Shown here: piece after piece, positions 6,841-14,327 of the stretch
Layout of the letters: each line of letters begins with the position of its first letter
How positions within the stretch are numbered: the first letter of the stretch is position 1
Source of the DNA: an archaeon
GTDB taxonomy: Archaea; Hydrothermarchaeota; Hydrothermarchaeia; Hydrothermarchaeales; JALUUU01
DNA length: 21,521 bases
Reading direction: 5' to 3'
Assembly: GCA_027021185.1 (NCBI GenBank)
Contig: JALUUU010000264.1
Coordinates: forward strand, 1-21,521
Notes under the pieces: generated by a model
Seen by the model: the letters and a program-made list of their open reading frames with translations, nothing else
Told to the model about the DNA's origin: nothing
Databases searched by the model: none
Position numbers and translations under genes: made by a program

Positions 6841-7904
6841 TAGGCGCCAGAAAACTCGATCATTTAAAGATTGCCCTAGAAAAAAACGTCCAGAGCAGGG
6901 TTAAAAACGGATTTGGGGATGTTACCCTTGTTCACCGTGCTGTTCCAGAGCTCAACAAAGGGGACATCAACCTTGAAACGACGTTTCTGGGCAGGAAGAT
7001 CAACGCCCCCCTAGTGATAGCTGGGATGACCGGCGGACACAAGATGGCGGAGAAGATTAATAAAAACCTCGCCCTTGCTGCCCAGAAGCTCAACATCCCC
7101 ATGGGTCTGGGAAGCCAGAGAGCGGCGATAGAGGATGACTCCATCGCATATACCTTCTCAGTTGCCAGGGATGCGGCCCCCGACGCCTTTCTCATCGGTA
7201 ACCTGGGTATCGCCCAGTTCTGTGAGGGCTACGGCCTAAAAGAAGCCGAGAAAGCTGTGGAGATGATAAAGGCCGACGCTCTTGCCGTTCACCTAAACCC
7301 CCTTCACGAGGCCGTCCAACCCTCTGGAGACGTGTCTTTTAAGGGATGTCTTCAGGGTTTGAAGAAACTGCGATCCCTAAATGTTCCGATAATCGCTAAG
7401 GAAACCGGGGCAGGGGTGAGCAGAGAGGATGCTGTTTTGCTCGAAAACGCCGGAGTGGCGGCCATAGATGTCGGAGGTCTTGGTGGAACGTCTTTTGCAG
7501 CGGTAGAGCACTACAGGTCTGATAAGAGAAAGCTGGCCAAGACCTTCTGGGACTGGGGTATTACGACGGCCGTTGCCACCGTTGAGTGTGCAAAAAATAC
7601 GGATCTGCCCATTATAGCCACCGGAGGAATAAGAAACGGCCTGGAGGTTGCCAAAGCCATAGCTCTAGGGGCTACCAGCTGCGGCTTCGCCATCCCATTA
7701 CTGTTCAAGGCGAAAAAAGGACCGGAAGAGGTTATAGAAGAACTTGAGAGGATAATGGACGAGCTCAGAACCGCCATGTTCCTCGTGGGGGCTCAGAACA
7801 TCGATGAGCTCAAAGAGGCGGATGTGATAATAAGGGGTAAGACCAGAGAATGGCTGGAGCTTCGGGGAGTGGACTGCCGAGAATATGCTAACAGGAGGAC
7901 ATAG
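6837..7904 (+). CDS. fni: Type 2 isopentenyl-diphosphate isomerase (FMN-dependent)
   Basis: A 355-residue flavoenzyme that interconverts IPP and DMAPP using reduced FMN and Mg. It shows RKLDHL near the N-terminus, PLVIAGMTGGH (FMN site), MGLGSQRAAIED, the substrate/metal loop HLNPLHEAVQPSGD (residues 152-165), the FMN phosphate-binding GGLGGTSFAAVE and ATGGIRNGLEVAKAIALGA. The loop reads L-H-E where I expect L-Q-E, so the conserved Gln is His157 here. The gene starts at ATG 6837 after GGGTGG and overlaps ipk by four bases. RNase J starts just after its stop, using a ribosome site within its last codons. Confidence 0.94.
   Translation: MIGARKLDHLKIALEKNVQSRVKNGFGDVTLVHRAVPELNKGDINLETTFLGRKINAPLVIAGMTGGHKMAEKINKNLALAAQKLNIPMGLGSQRAAIEDDSIAYTFSVARDAAPDAFLIGNLGIAQFCEGYGLKEAEKAVEMIKADALAVHLNPLHEAVQPSGDVSFKGCLQGLKKLRSLNVPIIAKETGAGVSREDAVLLENAGVAAIDVGGLGGTSFAAVEHYRSDKRKLAKTFWDWGITTAVATVECAKNTDLPIIATGGIRNGLEVAKAIALGATSCGFAIPLLFKAKKGPEEVIEELERIMDELRTAMFLVGAQNIDELKEADVIIRGKTREWLELRGVDCREYANRRT
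7893..7898 (+). promoter_or_regulatory. Ribosome binding site that sets the RNase J start
   Basis: AGGAGG seven bases before the ATG at 7906. The same frame is open back to an ATG at 7885, but that one has no such site and would add seven residues before the conserved PIGGYEEVGRN start. The downstream ATG is therefore preferred. Confidence 0.8.
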
Positions 7905-7905
7905 G

Positions 7906-9219
7906 ATGGAAGTTGTGCCGATAGGCGGCTATGAGGAAGTCGGAAGGAACATGACGTGGGTCAGAGACGGAGACGACTCTATAATAATAGATATGGGGAT
8001 CCGGCTGGACAGGGTATTAATCCACGAAGACACTGATATATCAAAGTTGAGCCAGGAGGAACTGGTCCGCAGAGGCATTATCCCCGACGACACCGTTATA
8101 AAAGAGAAAGTAAAGGCGATTATCCTCAGCCACGGACACCTTGACCACCTGGGCGCTGTCACACTTCTGGCATCTAAATACAACGCCCCCGTGGTGGGCA
8201 CGCCCTATACTCTGGAGCTTGTTAAGAGAGAGCTGAGACACACCAGACCCAAAAAAAAGTTAGACCTCCAGGTCCTCAACGAGGGAGAGTCCCTCTACGT
8301 TTCGGAGAATATGGAAGTAGAGTTTATCAGAGTCACCCATTCCATTCCCCAAAGCTCTTTGGTGGCCGTCCACACAGATAACGGCACCCTCGTCTATGCA
8401 AACGACTTCAAGCTTGACGACCATCCGGTGATAGGGGCCAAGCCAAACTACAAGAGGCTTAAAAAACTGGGCAGATCAGGGGTCAAAGGCCTCATAGTTG
8501 AAACAACGAGGATAAATAATGAGGGGAGGACGCCCTCAGAGAGCATAGCCAAACGCCTTATCGAGGACAGCCTCACCAAAACAGACAACAGAAAAGGCCT
8601 TGTTGTTACAACTTTCTCGTCCCACATCTCCAGAATAAAAAGCATCACAAGGATGGCGTCAGTCATTAACAGAACCCCCGTGCTACTAGGGAGGTCCATG
8701 GAGAAATACGTCAGCATAGCCGAGGAGCTGGGGATTATAGAACTCCCCGACGACGCCCATCTCTACGGCGACAGGAAGGCCATAAAAAAAATCCTGGGCA
8801 GGATCGTGAACGACGGGAAAGAGAAGTATCTTTTGGTGGTTACTGGGCATCAGGGAGAGCCTGATGCACTGCTGTCTAAGATAGCCGGGAAGAAACTCCC
8901 CTACCGGGTGAACAAGGGAGACCAAGTTATTTTTTCAGCCGACGTGATCCCCAACCCCATAAACGTGGCCAACCGATACGCCATGGAGACCAAGCTAAAA
9001 ATGCAGGGAGCCAGGTTGTTTAAGGGGAACCACGTGTCCGGACACGCTGCGAAAGAGGACCACAGAGACCTTATAAAACTTTTGCAGCCGGAGATGATCA
9101 TCCCCTGCCACGGAGACCTCAGGATGCTGGCGAGCTATGCCGAGCTGGCAGAAGACGAGGGATACGCTTTGAACAGGGATCTTTTTCTCGTGCGCAACGG
9201 CCAGATCGTCCGCCTGTAA
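7906..9219 (+). CDS. rnj: Archaeal ribonuclease J (beta-CASP nuclease)
   Basis: A 437-residue metallo-beta-lactamase/beta-CASP nuclease of the archaeal RNase J group, which trims RNA 5' to 3' from monophosphorylated ends. The N-terminus PIGGYEEVGRNM is typical. Zinc ligands are HGHLDH (residues 76-81), His145 in RVTHSIPQS and Asp167 in YANDFKLD. The beta-CASP part ends with GNHVSGHA and IPCHGD. It ends without the C-terminal dimerisation domain of bacterial RNase J, as expected for archaea. It is last in the isoprenoid-ribosomal operon. In several euryarchaea a prenyl synthase gene (idsA) follows; here GluRS follows instead. Confidence 0.93.
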   Translation: MEVVPIGGYEEVGRNMTWVRDGDDSIIIDMGIRLDRVLIHEDTDISKLSQEELVRRGIIPDDTVIKEKVKAIILSHGHLDHLGAVTLLASKYNAPVVGTPYTLELVKRELRHTRPKKKLDLQVLNEGESLYVSENMEVEFIRVTHSIPQSSLVAVHTDNGTLVYANDFKLDDHPVIGAKPNYKRLKKLGRSGVKGLIVETTRINNEGRTPSESIAKRLIEDSLTKTDNRKGLVVTTFSSHISRIKSITRMASVINRTPVLLGRSMEKYVSIAEELGIIELPDDAHLYGDRKAIKKILGRIVNDGKEKYLLVVTGHQGEPDALLSKIAGKKLPYRVNKGDQVIFSADVIPNPINVANRYAMETKLKMQGARLFKGNHVSGHAAKEDHRDLIKLLQPEMIIPCHGDLRMLASYAELAEDEGYALNRDLFLVRNGQIVRL

Positions 9220-9229
9220 TGCGGAAGAG

Positions 9230-9237
9230 TTATTTAG
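9230..9237 (+). promoter_or_regulatory. TATA box for the gltX-CoA operon
   Basis: TTATTTAG, centre about 28 bp before ATG 9262, inside a 42-bp gap with no Shine-Dalgarno sequence. Spacing predicts a leaderless transcript. The in-frame TTG at 9259 directly before the ATG is less likely as start. Confidence 0.6.
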
Positions 9238-9261
9238 ACTCCATCACTATTCTTCCAATTG

Positions 9262-10935
9262 ATGAGGAAAGTTATCTACAAGTACGCCCTCAAGAACGCT
9301 CTTGATTACGGCAGGGCCGAGCCCAAAGCCGTCCTGGGGAAAGTACTGCAGGAAAAGCCCGAGTTTAAAAAGAACATCAAGGAGCTTCTATCCCTTCTGG
9401 ACGAGGTGGTGAAGGAGGTTAACGCTCTCTCACCCGAGGAGGTCAGGAGAGAGATACAGGGCTTTGAATTCGTTGCAAAGAAAAAAGAAAAAAAAGCCCT
9501 TCCAGATCTTCCGGGGGCTGAGAAAGTGGTTCTCCGCTTTGCCCCTAATCCCAGCGGTCCCCTGCATCTCGGCCACTGCAGGGCGGCGGTCCTCAACGAT
9601 GAGTACGCCAAGAGATACAGCGGCAAACTTATTCTTCGCTTCGAGGACACCGATCCAGCCAGAGTTGATCCCGAGGCCTATTCCATGGTTGAGGAGGATC
9701 TTCGCTGGCTTGGAGTGGAATACCACGAGGTTGTGATCCAGTCAGAGCACTTGGACAACTACTATCGATACGCTAGGGAGCTGCTGAAGATGGGGAAAGC
9801 GTATGTGTGCACATGCTCCCCGGAAGAACTCCGGGCCCTAAGGAGCGCCGGTAAGGCCTGCGGCTGCAGAGATAAGGGATCGGAGGAGAACCTAGAGGAT
9901 TACTCAAGGATGTTTAACGAGTTCAGAGAAGGTGAGGCTGTGGTCAGACTCAAAACAAGCCTGACTCTGCCCGATCCCACGATGCGGGATTTTGTCATAA
10001 TGCGTATAAGCGAGAAACCGCACCCCAGAGCCCCTGGTAGGAGGGTCTATCCTCTCTACAACTTTGCAGTGGCCGTGGACGACCACCTCATGGGAATGAC
10101 CCACGTCCTCAGGGGGAAAGACCACTTAATAAACACGAGAAAACAGGAGTTCATATATGACTATTTTTTCTGGCCCAAACCCAAGTTTATTCATTACGGC
10201 TTGATGAAGGTGGAGGGGCTCGAGCTGAGCACATCCCTCATGGCCAGGGGCATAAAGGAGGGCAAGTACAGGGGGTGGGAAGACCTTAGGCTAGGCACCC
10301 TCATAGCCCTCAGAAGGAGAGGAATTAGGCCCGAGGCCATTCGCAGGGCCATCATCGATGTGGGGATAAAAAGCACCGACATAAGTTTTAGCTGGAAAAA
10401 CCTATACGCCTATAATAAAGAGCTTATCGACAGAGACGCAAAAAGATTCTTTTTCGTCCCTGACCCAAGGCTCTTAATAATAAAAGACACTGGGGGGATA
10501 AAAGAAAAATATATCGCCCCGTCCCATCCTGAAAGACAAGAGCTCGGAAAGCGGGAGCTAAAGTTCGAGATCTCAGGAGACGAGGCTAGGACATACATCT
10601 CTGGTATGGATTATAAGAGGTTAAAAAAAGGAGATGTCATAAGACTGATGGAGGCCTTTAACGTCCAGATCATGGAGAAAAGCGATGGAACAGCGATGGG
10701 AATGCTCCACAGCCACTCCCTCCAAGAGGCCCGACGGCTCAGGGCCCCTCTAATACAGTGGGCCTCCCAGGTCAATGTGGAGGTAGAGATGCCTGACGGC
10801 GATACCATCAGAGGATACGGCGAAGCAGGTCTTGCGGAGACCGAGGTGGGTGATGTTGTCCAGTTCGAAAGATTCGGCTTTTCCAGGATAGATAAAAAAG
10901 GAGACCCTGTTGTGGCATGCTATACTCACAGGTGA
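9262..10935 (+). CDS. gltX: Glutamyl-tRNA synthetase, archaeal GlnS-like type
   Basis: A class I synthetase of 557 residues that charges tRNA-Glu. In archaea this type also charges tRNA-Gln with Glu, later amidated by GatDE. The N-terminal 85 residues form the archaeal/eukaryotic extension. The catalytic domain has RFAPNPSGPLHLGH (HIGH motif at 102-105), FEDTDPARVDPEAY, a Cys pair set CTC...CGC (zinc-like) and the second signature LSTSLMARGI at 322-331, where KMSKS-type lysine is not obvious. DLRLGTLIALRRRGI and the C-terminal beta-barrel region mark it as GlnS-like. Start ATG 9262 is leaderless by promoter spacing. The ribosome site of coaBC overlaps its stop. Confidence 0.95.
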   Translation: MRKVIYKYALKNALDYGRAEPKAVLGKVLQEKPEFKKNIKELLSLLDEVVKEVNALSPEEVRREIQGFEFVAKKKEKKALPDLPGAEKVVLRFAPNPSGPLHLGHCRAAVLNDEYAKRYSGKLILRFEDTDPARVDPEAYSMVEEDLRWLGVEYHEVVIQSEHLDNYYRYARELLKMGKAYVCTCSPEELRALRSAGKACGCRDKGSEENLEDYSRMFNEFREGEAVVRLKTSLTLPDPTMRDFVIMRISEKPHPRAPGRRVYPLYNFAVAVDDHLMGMTHVLRGKDHLINTRKQEFIYDYFFWPKPKFIHYGLMKVEGLELSTSLMARGIKEGKYRGWEDLRLGTLIALRRRGIRPEAIRRAIIDVGIKSTDISFSWKNLYAYNKELIDRDAKRFFFVPDPRLLIIKDTGGIKEKYIAPSHPERQELGKRELKFEISGDEARTYISGMDYKRLKKGDVIRLMEAFNVQIMEKSDGTAMGMLHSHSLQEARRLRAPLIQWASQVNVEVEMPDGDTIRGYGEAGLAETEVGDVVQFERFGFSRIDKKGDPVVACYTHR

Positions 10936-10941
10936 TGATTC

Positions 10942-12111
10942 GTGGTCAGAATTAAAAGCGATAAGCTTGCCGGTAAGAAAATAGCCCTCTGTGTAACCGG
11001 AAGCGTGGCTGCCATAGTGTCTCCACGGCTTGCCCGCGAGCTGATGAGACACGGAGCCGAGGTCACTGCCTACATGAGCGGTGCTGCTACAGAGATCATT
11101 CACCCAAACACCTTGGAGTTCGCAACAGGGAGAGAGGTCGTGACGAGGCTCACCGGAAAGACTGAGCACCTGCATAGATGGAATCTCGTCATAGTTGCTC
11201 CTGCCACCGCTAACACCCTGGCCAAGATGGCCGTGGGTATGGGGGATACACCCGTTACAGCTCTGCTCCTCTCATCTGAAAGAGTTCTTCTCGCTCCGGC
11301 CATGAACCAGGAGATGTATGATAATCCCCTGGTGAAGGCCAACATAGATAAGCTGAAAAGCCTGGGCCATATCTTCGTCGATCCCGTTACGGAGGAGGGC
11401 GAGGCAAAGATGGCCCCTATTGAGGAGATAGTTGATGCCTCTATAGCTGCGCTGCATAATAGAGACTTCAGCGGCCTCCGGTTCCTTGTTACGGCGGGGG
11501 CCACGCAGGAACACCTCGATCCTGTACGCGTTATTACCAACAACAGCTCAGGGAAGATGGGTCTGGCCCTGGCCAAAGAGGCATACTACCGTGGAGCAGA
11601 TGTTACCCTCGTCCTTGGGAAAAGCAGCGTTTCCCCTCCGCGGTACCTTAGAGTTATTCGTACAAAAACTGGTGGAGAGATGCGGGAAGTAGTGGAGCGG
11701 GAAATAAATAAAGCGGATGTGTTTATCTCGGCGGCCGCTGTGTCTGATTTTAGAGTTGACGAGAAACCCCATAAGCTGGACTCCACCCAGAAGCATCATG
11801 TAACCCTTATTCCCGCCCCTAAGATCCTCGAACATGTTAAAAGAGCGAAATGCGTGAAGGTGGGCTTCAAGGCCCTTCACGGAGTCCCCAAAAACGAGCT
11901 TATAGATGCTGCAGCCAACCTTTTAAAAACAAGAGAACTGGACCTTGTTGTAGCGAACGATTTGTCCACGGGTGTCATGGGATCTGATGAGGCCGAGGTT
12001 TATATAGTCAGCGAAGAGGGGGTGGAGGAGGTATCAAAAACGGGGAAGGACGAGGTGGCTGCGAAGATACTCGACGCTGTTCAGAGGCGTATTCGGAAAG
12101 ATGCAGGCTGA
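10942..12111 (+). CDS. coaBC: Bifunctional phosphopantothenoylcysteine decarboxylase/phosphopantothenate-cysteine ligase
   Basis: A 389-residue CoaBC (Dfp) protein that joins cysteine to 4'-phosphopantothenate and decarboxylates it to 4'-phosphopantetheine. The N-terminal flavoprotein half (about 10-175) shows ALCVTGSVAA, the His region EHLHRW (75-80), VIVAPATANTLAKMA and APAMNQEMY. The bacterial LACG cysteine loop is not seen; EEGEAKMAP stands there. The CoaB half (about 178-386) has VTAGATQEHLDPVRVITN-NSSGKMG and AAAVSDFRVDEKPHK with the key Lys. GTG start has AGGTGAT (10930-10936) five bases upstream, overlapping the gltX stop. Its end overlaps pantoate kinase by 11 bp. Confidence 0.94.
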   Translation: MVRIKSDKLAGKKIALCVTGSVAAIVSPRLARELMRHGAEVTAYMSGAATEIIHPNTLEFATGREVVTRLTGKTEHLHRWNLVIVAPATANTLAKMAVGMGDTPVTALLLSSERVLLAPAMNQEMYDNPLVKANIDKLKSLGHIFVDPVTEEGEAKMAPIEEIVDASIAALHNRDFSGLRFLVTAGATQEHLDPVRVITNNSSGKMGLALAKEAYYRGADVTLVLGKSSVSPPRYLRVIRTKTGGEMREVVEREINKADVFISAAAVSDFRVDEKPHKLDSTQKHHVTLIPAPKILEHVKRAKCVKVGFKALHGVPKNELIDAAANLLKTRELDLVVANDLSTGVMGSDEAEVYIVSEEGVEEVSKTGKDEVAAKILDAVQRRIRKDAG

Positions 12112-12970
12112 AGCCTTCGTTCCAGGCCACATTACGGGGTTTTTCGAGGTAATCAGGAGGAATGACCCTTTAAGAACCGGCTCCAGAGGCTGTGGAGTCG
12201 TGCTTAACAAGGGGGCACTGACCCGGATAAAAGCCGATGAGGCGGAGCATAGTTCTACAGAGGTTTATGTGAATGGTGACTCCTGCCACTGTCCTGTAAC
12301 CCGCTCAGTGGTGGAGCAGATAATAAGGGCCACGGGTAAAAATTACAGAATCCGGGTCGACCACTTCCTAGGGCTCCCCATGAAGTACGGATTCGGCATG
12401 TCAGGAGCCGGAGCTTTGGGTACAGCCCTCGCCTTAAACAAGGCTCTGTCCCTCGGGATGAGGCTCAACGAATGCGGAGTTGTCGCCCATAAAGCCGAAG
12501 TTCTAAATGGAACCGGCCTCGGAGACGTTATTGCCGAACTCACAGGGGGTCTGGTTCTGCGTACCGAGCCTGGAGCCCCCGGCATAGGCAGAGTTGAAAA
12601 GATCCCCTCCGACCTAGATGTCGTAGTCTACCTCATAGGAGACGAGGTAGAAACAAAGGAAGTTTTGCGGGACAGAGAAATGGTAACCAGGATCAACGCT
12701 GCTGGCAGAAAAAGCTATGAAGCTTTTCTCAGAGACAAAACCCCCAGAAGATTTCTAGAGGTTTCTTTGAGATTCGCCAGAGAAACGGGTTTAATAAATG
12801 AAAAGATTTATCTAGCATCCAAATCCTTGGCTAATTATGGAGTAACAGCCAGCATGGCCATGCTGGGGAATGCCTTGTTCACCCTGACTGAAAATCCCCA
12901 AGAAATCCTTGGCGTGCTAGATTATCCGTGCTTTATCGCGGGTATAGAAAAAGAAGGTGTTAAGATATGA
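12101..12970 (+). CDS. Pantoate kinase
   Basis: A 289-residue GHMP-family kinase (COG1829) that phosphorylates pantoate to 4-phosphopantoate, the first step of the archaeal CoA route. It begins AFVPGHITGFFEV, has the nucleotide-binding GFGMSGAGALGTALALN and the later GTGLGDVIAELTGGLVLR, typical of this archaeal family. Identification is supported by neighbours: coaBC in front and phosphopantothenate synthetase two genes later. The ATG lies within the end of coaBC in another frame and has no clear ribosome site, so it may depend on coupling. It overlaps the next gene by ATGA. Confidence 0.92.
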   Translation: MQAEAFVPGHITGFFEVIRRNDPLRTGSRGCGVVLNKGALTRIKADEAEHSSTEVYVNGDSCHCPVTRSVVEQIIRATGKNYRIRVDHFLGLPMKYGFGMSGAGALGTALALNKALSLGMRLNECGVVAHKAEVLNGTGLGDVIAELTGGLVLRTEPGAPGIGRVEKIPSDLDVVVYLIGDEVETKEVLRDREMVTRINAAGRKSYEAFLRDKTPRRFLEVSLRFARETGLINEKIYLASKSLANYGVTASMAMLGNALFTLTENPQEILGVLDYPCFIAGIEKEGVKI

Positions 12971-13557
12971 AGAGCGAGTTCGTATCGAAGCTGAGGAACT
13001 TCTTCATCACCGGTCTGCTCGTGTTCACTCCCATCGCTGTAACTGTCTACGTCATCTGGATCACCTTCAACCTTTTTGACGGGATTCTTAAGCCCCTCGT
13101 AGTTACCCTGATCGGTAAGACCATCCCCGGTCTTAGTCTCCTTATCACCCTTCTCCTCATCCTTACCCTGGGGGCATTCGCGAGAGCAGCGATAGGTCAG
13201 CGGATCATTGACTATTTCGAGCAGAGCGTCCTAAAAGTCCCTATCATAAGGAGCATATATTCGGCTATAAAGGGGGCCAGCGCCGCTTTCCTCATGCCCA
13301 AGTCCGGAGGATTCAAAAGAGTCGTTCTGGTTGAGTATCCCCGAAAAGGCATATACGCTCTGGCTTTCACAACGGGGGAGTCTGTGGGAGAGATCCAGGA
13401 AAAGACAGAATCTAAGACCATTAATGTTTTCGTGCCGACATCCCCGAATCCCACCTCCGGGTTTTTCCTCATGGTTCCTGAAAAAGACATCATCCCCCTC
13501 AAGATATCTGTTGAGGACGCCTTGAAATTCGTGATCACTGGCGGACTGTCCAAATGA
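12967..13557 (+). CDS. DUF502 family membrane protein
   Basis: A 196-residue integral membrane protein of the DUF502 family (COG2928), also known from plant COV/LCV proteins; no molecular function is established. Two hydrophobic segments are visible, about residues 12-37 and 54-73. After them come VPIIRSIYSAIKGASAAF and a soluble beta-rich C-terminus with the family hallmark VFVPTSPNPTSGFFLMVP. It lies between pantoate kinase and phosphopantothenate synthetase with ATGA overlaps on both sides, so it is translated together with CoA enzymes. AAGGTG seven bases upstream is a good ribosome site. A role in CoA precursor handling is only inferred from position. Confidence 0.9.
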   Translation: MKSEFVSKLRNFFITGLLVFTPIAVTVYVIWITFNLFDGILKPLVVTLIGKTIPGLSLLITLLLILTLGAFARAAIGQRIIDYFEQSVLKVPIIRSIYSAIKGASAAFLMPKSGGFKRVVLVEYPRKGIYALAFTTGESVGEIQEKTESKTINVFVPTSPNPTSGFFLMVPEKDIIPLKISVEDALKFVITGGLSK

Positions 13558-14291
13558 AGCTAGATAGACGCCATCCTAGGTACGCTTCTTTGCTTCAGAG
13601 AGAAGCTCTCGTGAAGGGTTATGAATCAGGGGTAACGGCACTGGCTGGTTTAATAGCCCACGGCAGAGGGGAGGCTTTCGACTACCTTCTGGGAGAGGTC
13701 ACTACCCCCATGGCTGAGGAGGCCGCGGAAGCCGCTGCCGCCCTCTTGCTCCTAGCGGAGAAACCTGTGATATCTGTGAACGGGAATACAGCTATGCTAT
13801 GCCCTAGGGAGCTGGTTGATCTCGCTGAGACAGTTGGAGCTGAACTGGAGATCAACCTTTTTTACCGCTCGGAGGAAAGGGCGCGGAAGATAGCCGAGAT
13901 CCTGCGGAAAAACGGGGCGAAAGAGGTGTACGGCGTTGCCCCGGAAAACGAGATCCCCGGGATAGCCAGTCTCAGGAAACTTGCGGACAGGGCAATGATC
14001 CTCAGCGATGTGGTCCTGGTCCCTCTGGAGGATGGAGACAGAACAGAGGCATTGGTGAAGGCTGGGAAGAAGGTAATAGCTATCGACCTTAATCCCCTGT
14101 CTAGAACTTCACAGGCGGCGGACATAACCATAGTAGACAACGTAGTGAGGGCTGTTCCTCTACTGAGAACAAAAGCCGAAAAGCTGAAAGGCAAGAAAAA
14201 AGAGGACCTCACGAGAATCCTGGAATCCTTCGACAATAGGCGGAACCTTGAAGAGGTAACCAAGCACATAGTCAATCGCTTCATATCTTAG
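13554..14291 (+). CDS. 4-phosphopantoate-beta-alanine ligase (phosphopantothenate synthetase)
   Basis: A 245-residue archaeal enzyme (COG1701, formerly DUF137) that joins 4-phosphopantoate to beta-alanine with ATP to give 4'-phosphopantothenate, the substrate of CoaBC. Diagnostic stretches are HPRYASLLQREALVKG, LIAHGRGEAFDYLLGE, PVISVNGNTAMLCPRELV, NLFYRSEER and VIAIDLNPLSRTSQAADI-TIVDN. Length fits the family. It overlaps the DUF502 gene by ATGA and ends the CoA cluster; a fresh promoter follows. Confidence 0.94.
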   Translation: MKLDRRHPRYASLLQREALVKGYESGVTALAGLIAHGRGEAFDYLLGEVTTPMAEEAAEAAAALLLLAEKPVISVNGNTAMLCPRELVDLAETVGAELEINLFYRSEERARKIAEILRKNGAKEVYGVAPENEIPGIASLRKLADRAMILSDVVLVPLEDGDRTEALVKAGKKVIAIDLNPLSRTSQAADITIVDNVVRAVPLLRTKAEKLKGKKKEDLTRILESFDNRRNLEEVTKHIVNRFIS

Positions 14292-14297
14292 AAAGAA

Positions 14298-14305
14298 TTT
14301 TATTA
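14298..14305 (+). promoter_or_regulatory. TATA box for hisD-aspS
   Basis: TTTTATTA with centre about 26 bp before ATG 14328, in a 36-bp gap. No Shine-Dalgarno sequence precedes the ATG, so the transcript is probably leaderless. Confidence 0.65.
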
Positions 14306-14327
14306 GTTAGAGATAAAGGCAAAGAAG

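Noticed and set aside
7885..7905. Seven-residue longer start for RNase J
   Set aside because: AGGAGG is placed correctly for the ATG at 7906, and the family begins at the conserved PIGGYEEVGRN.
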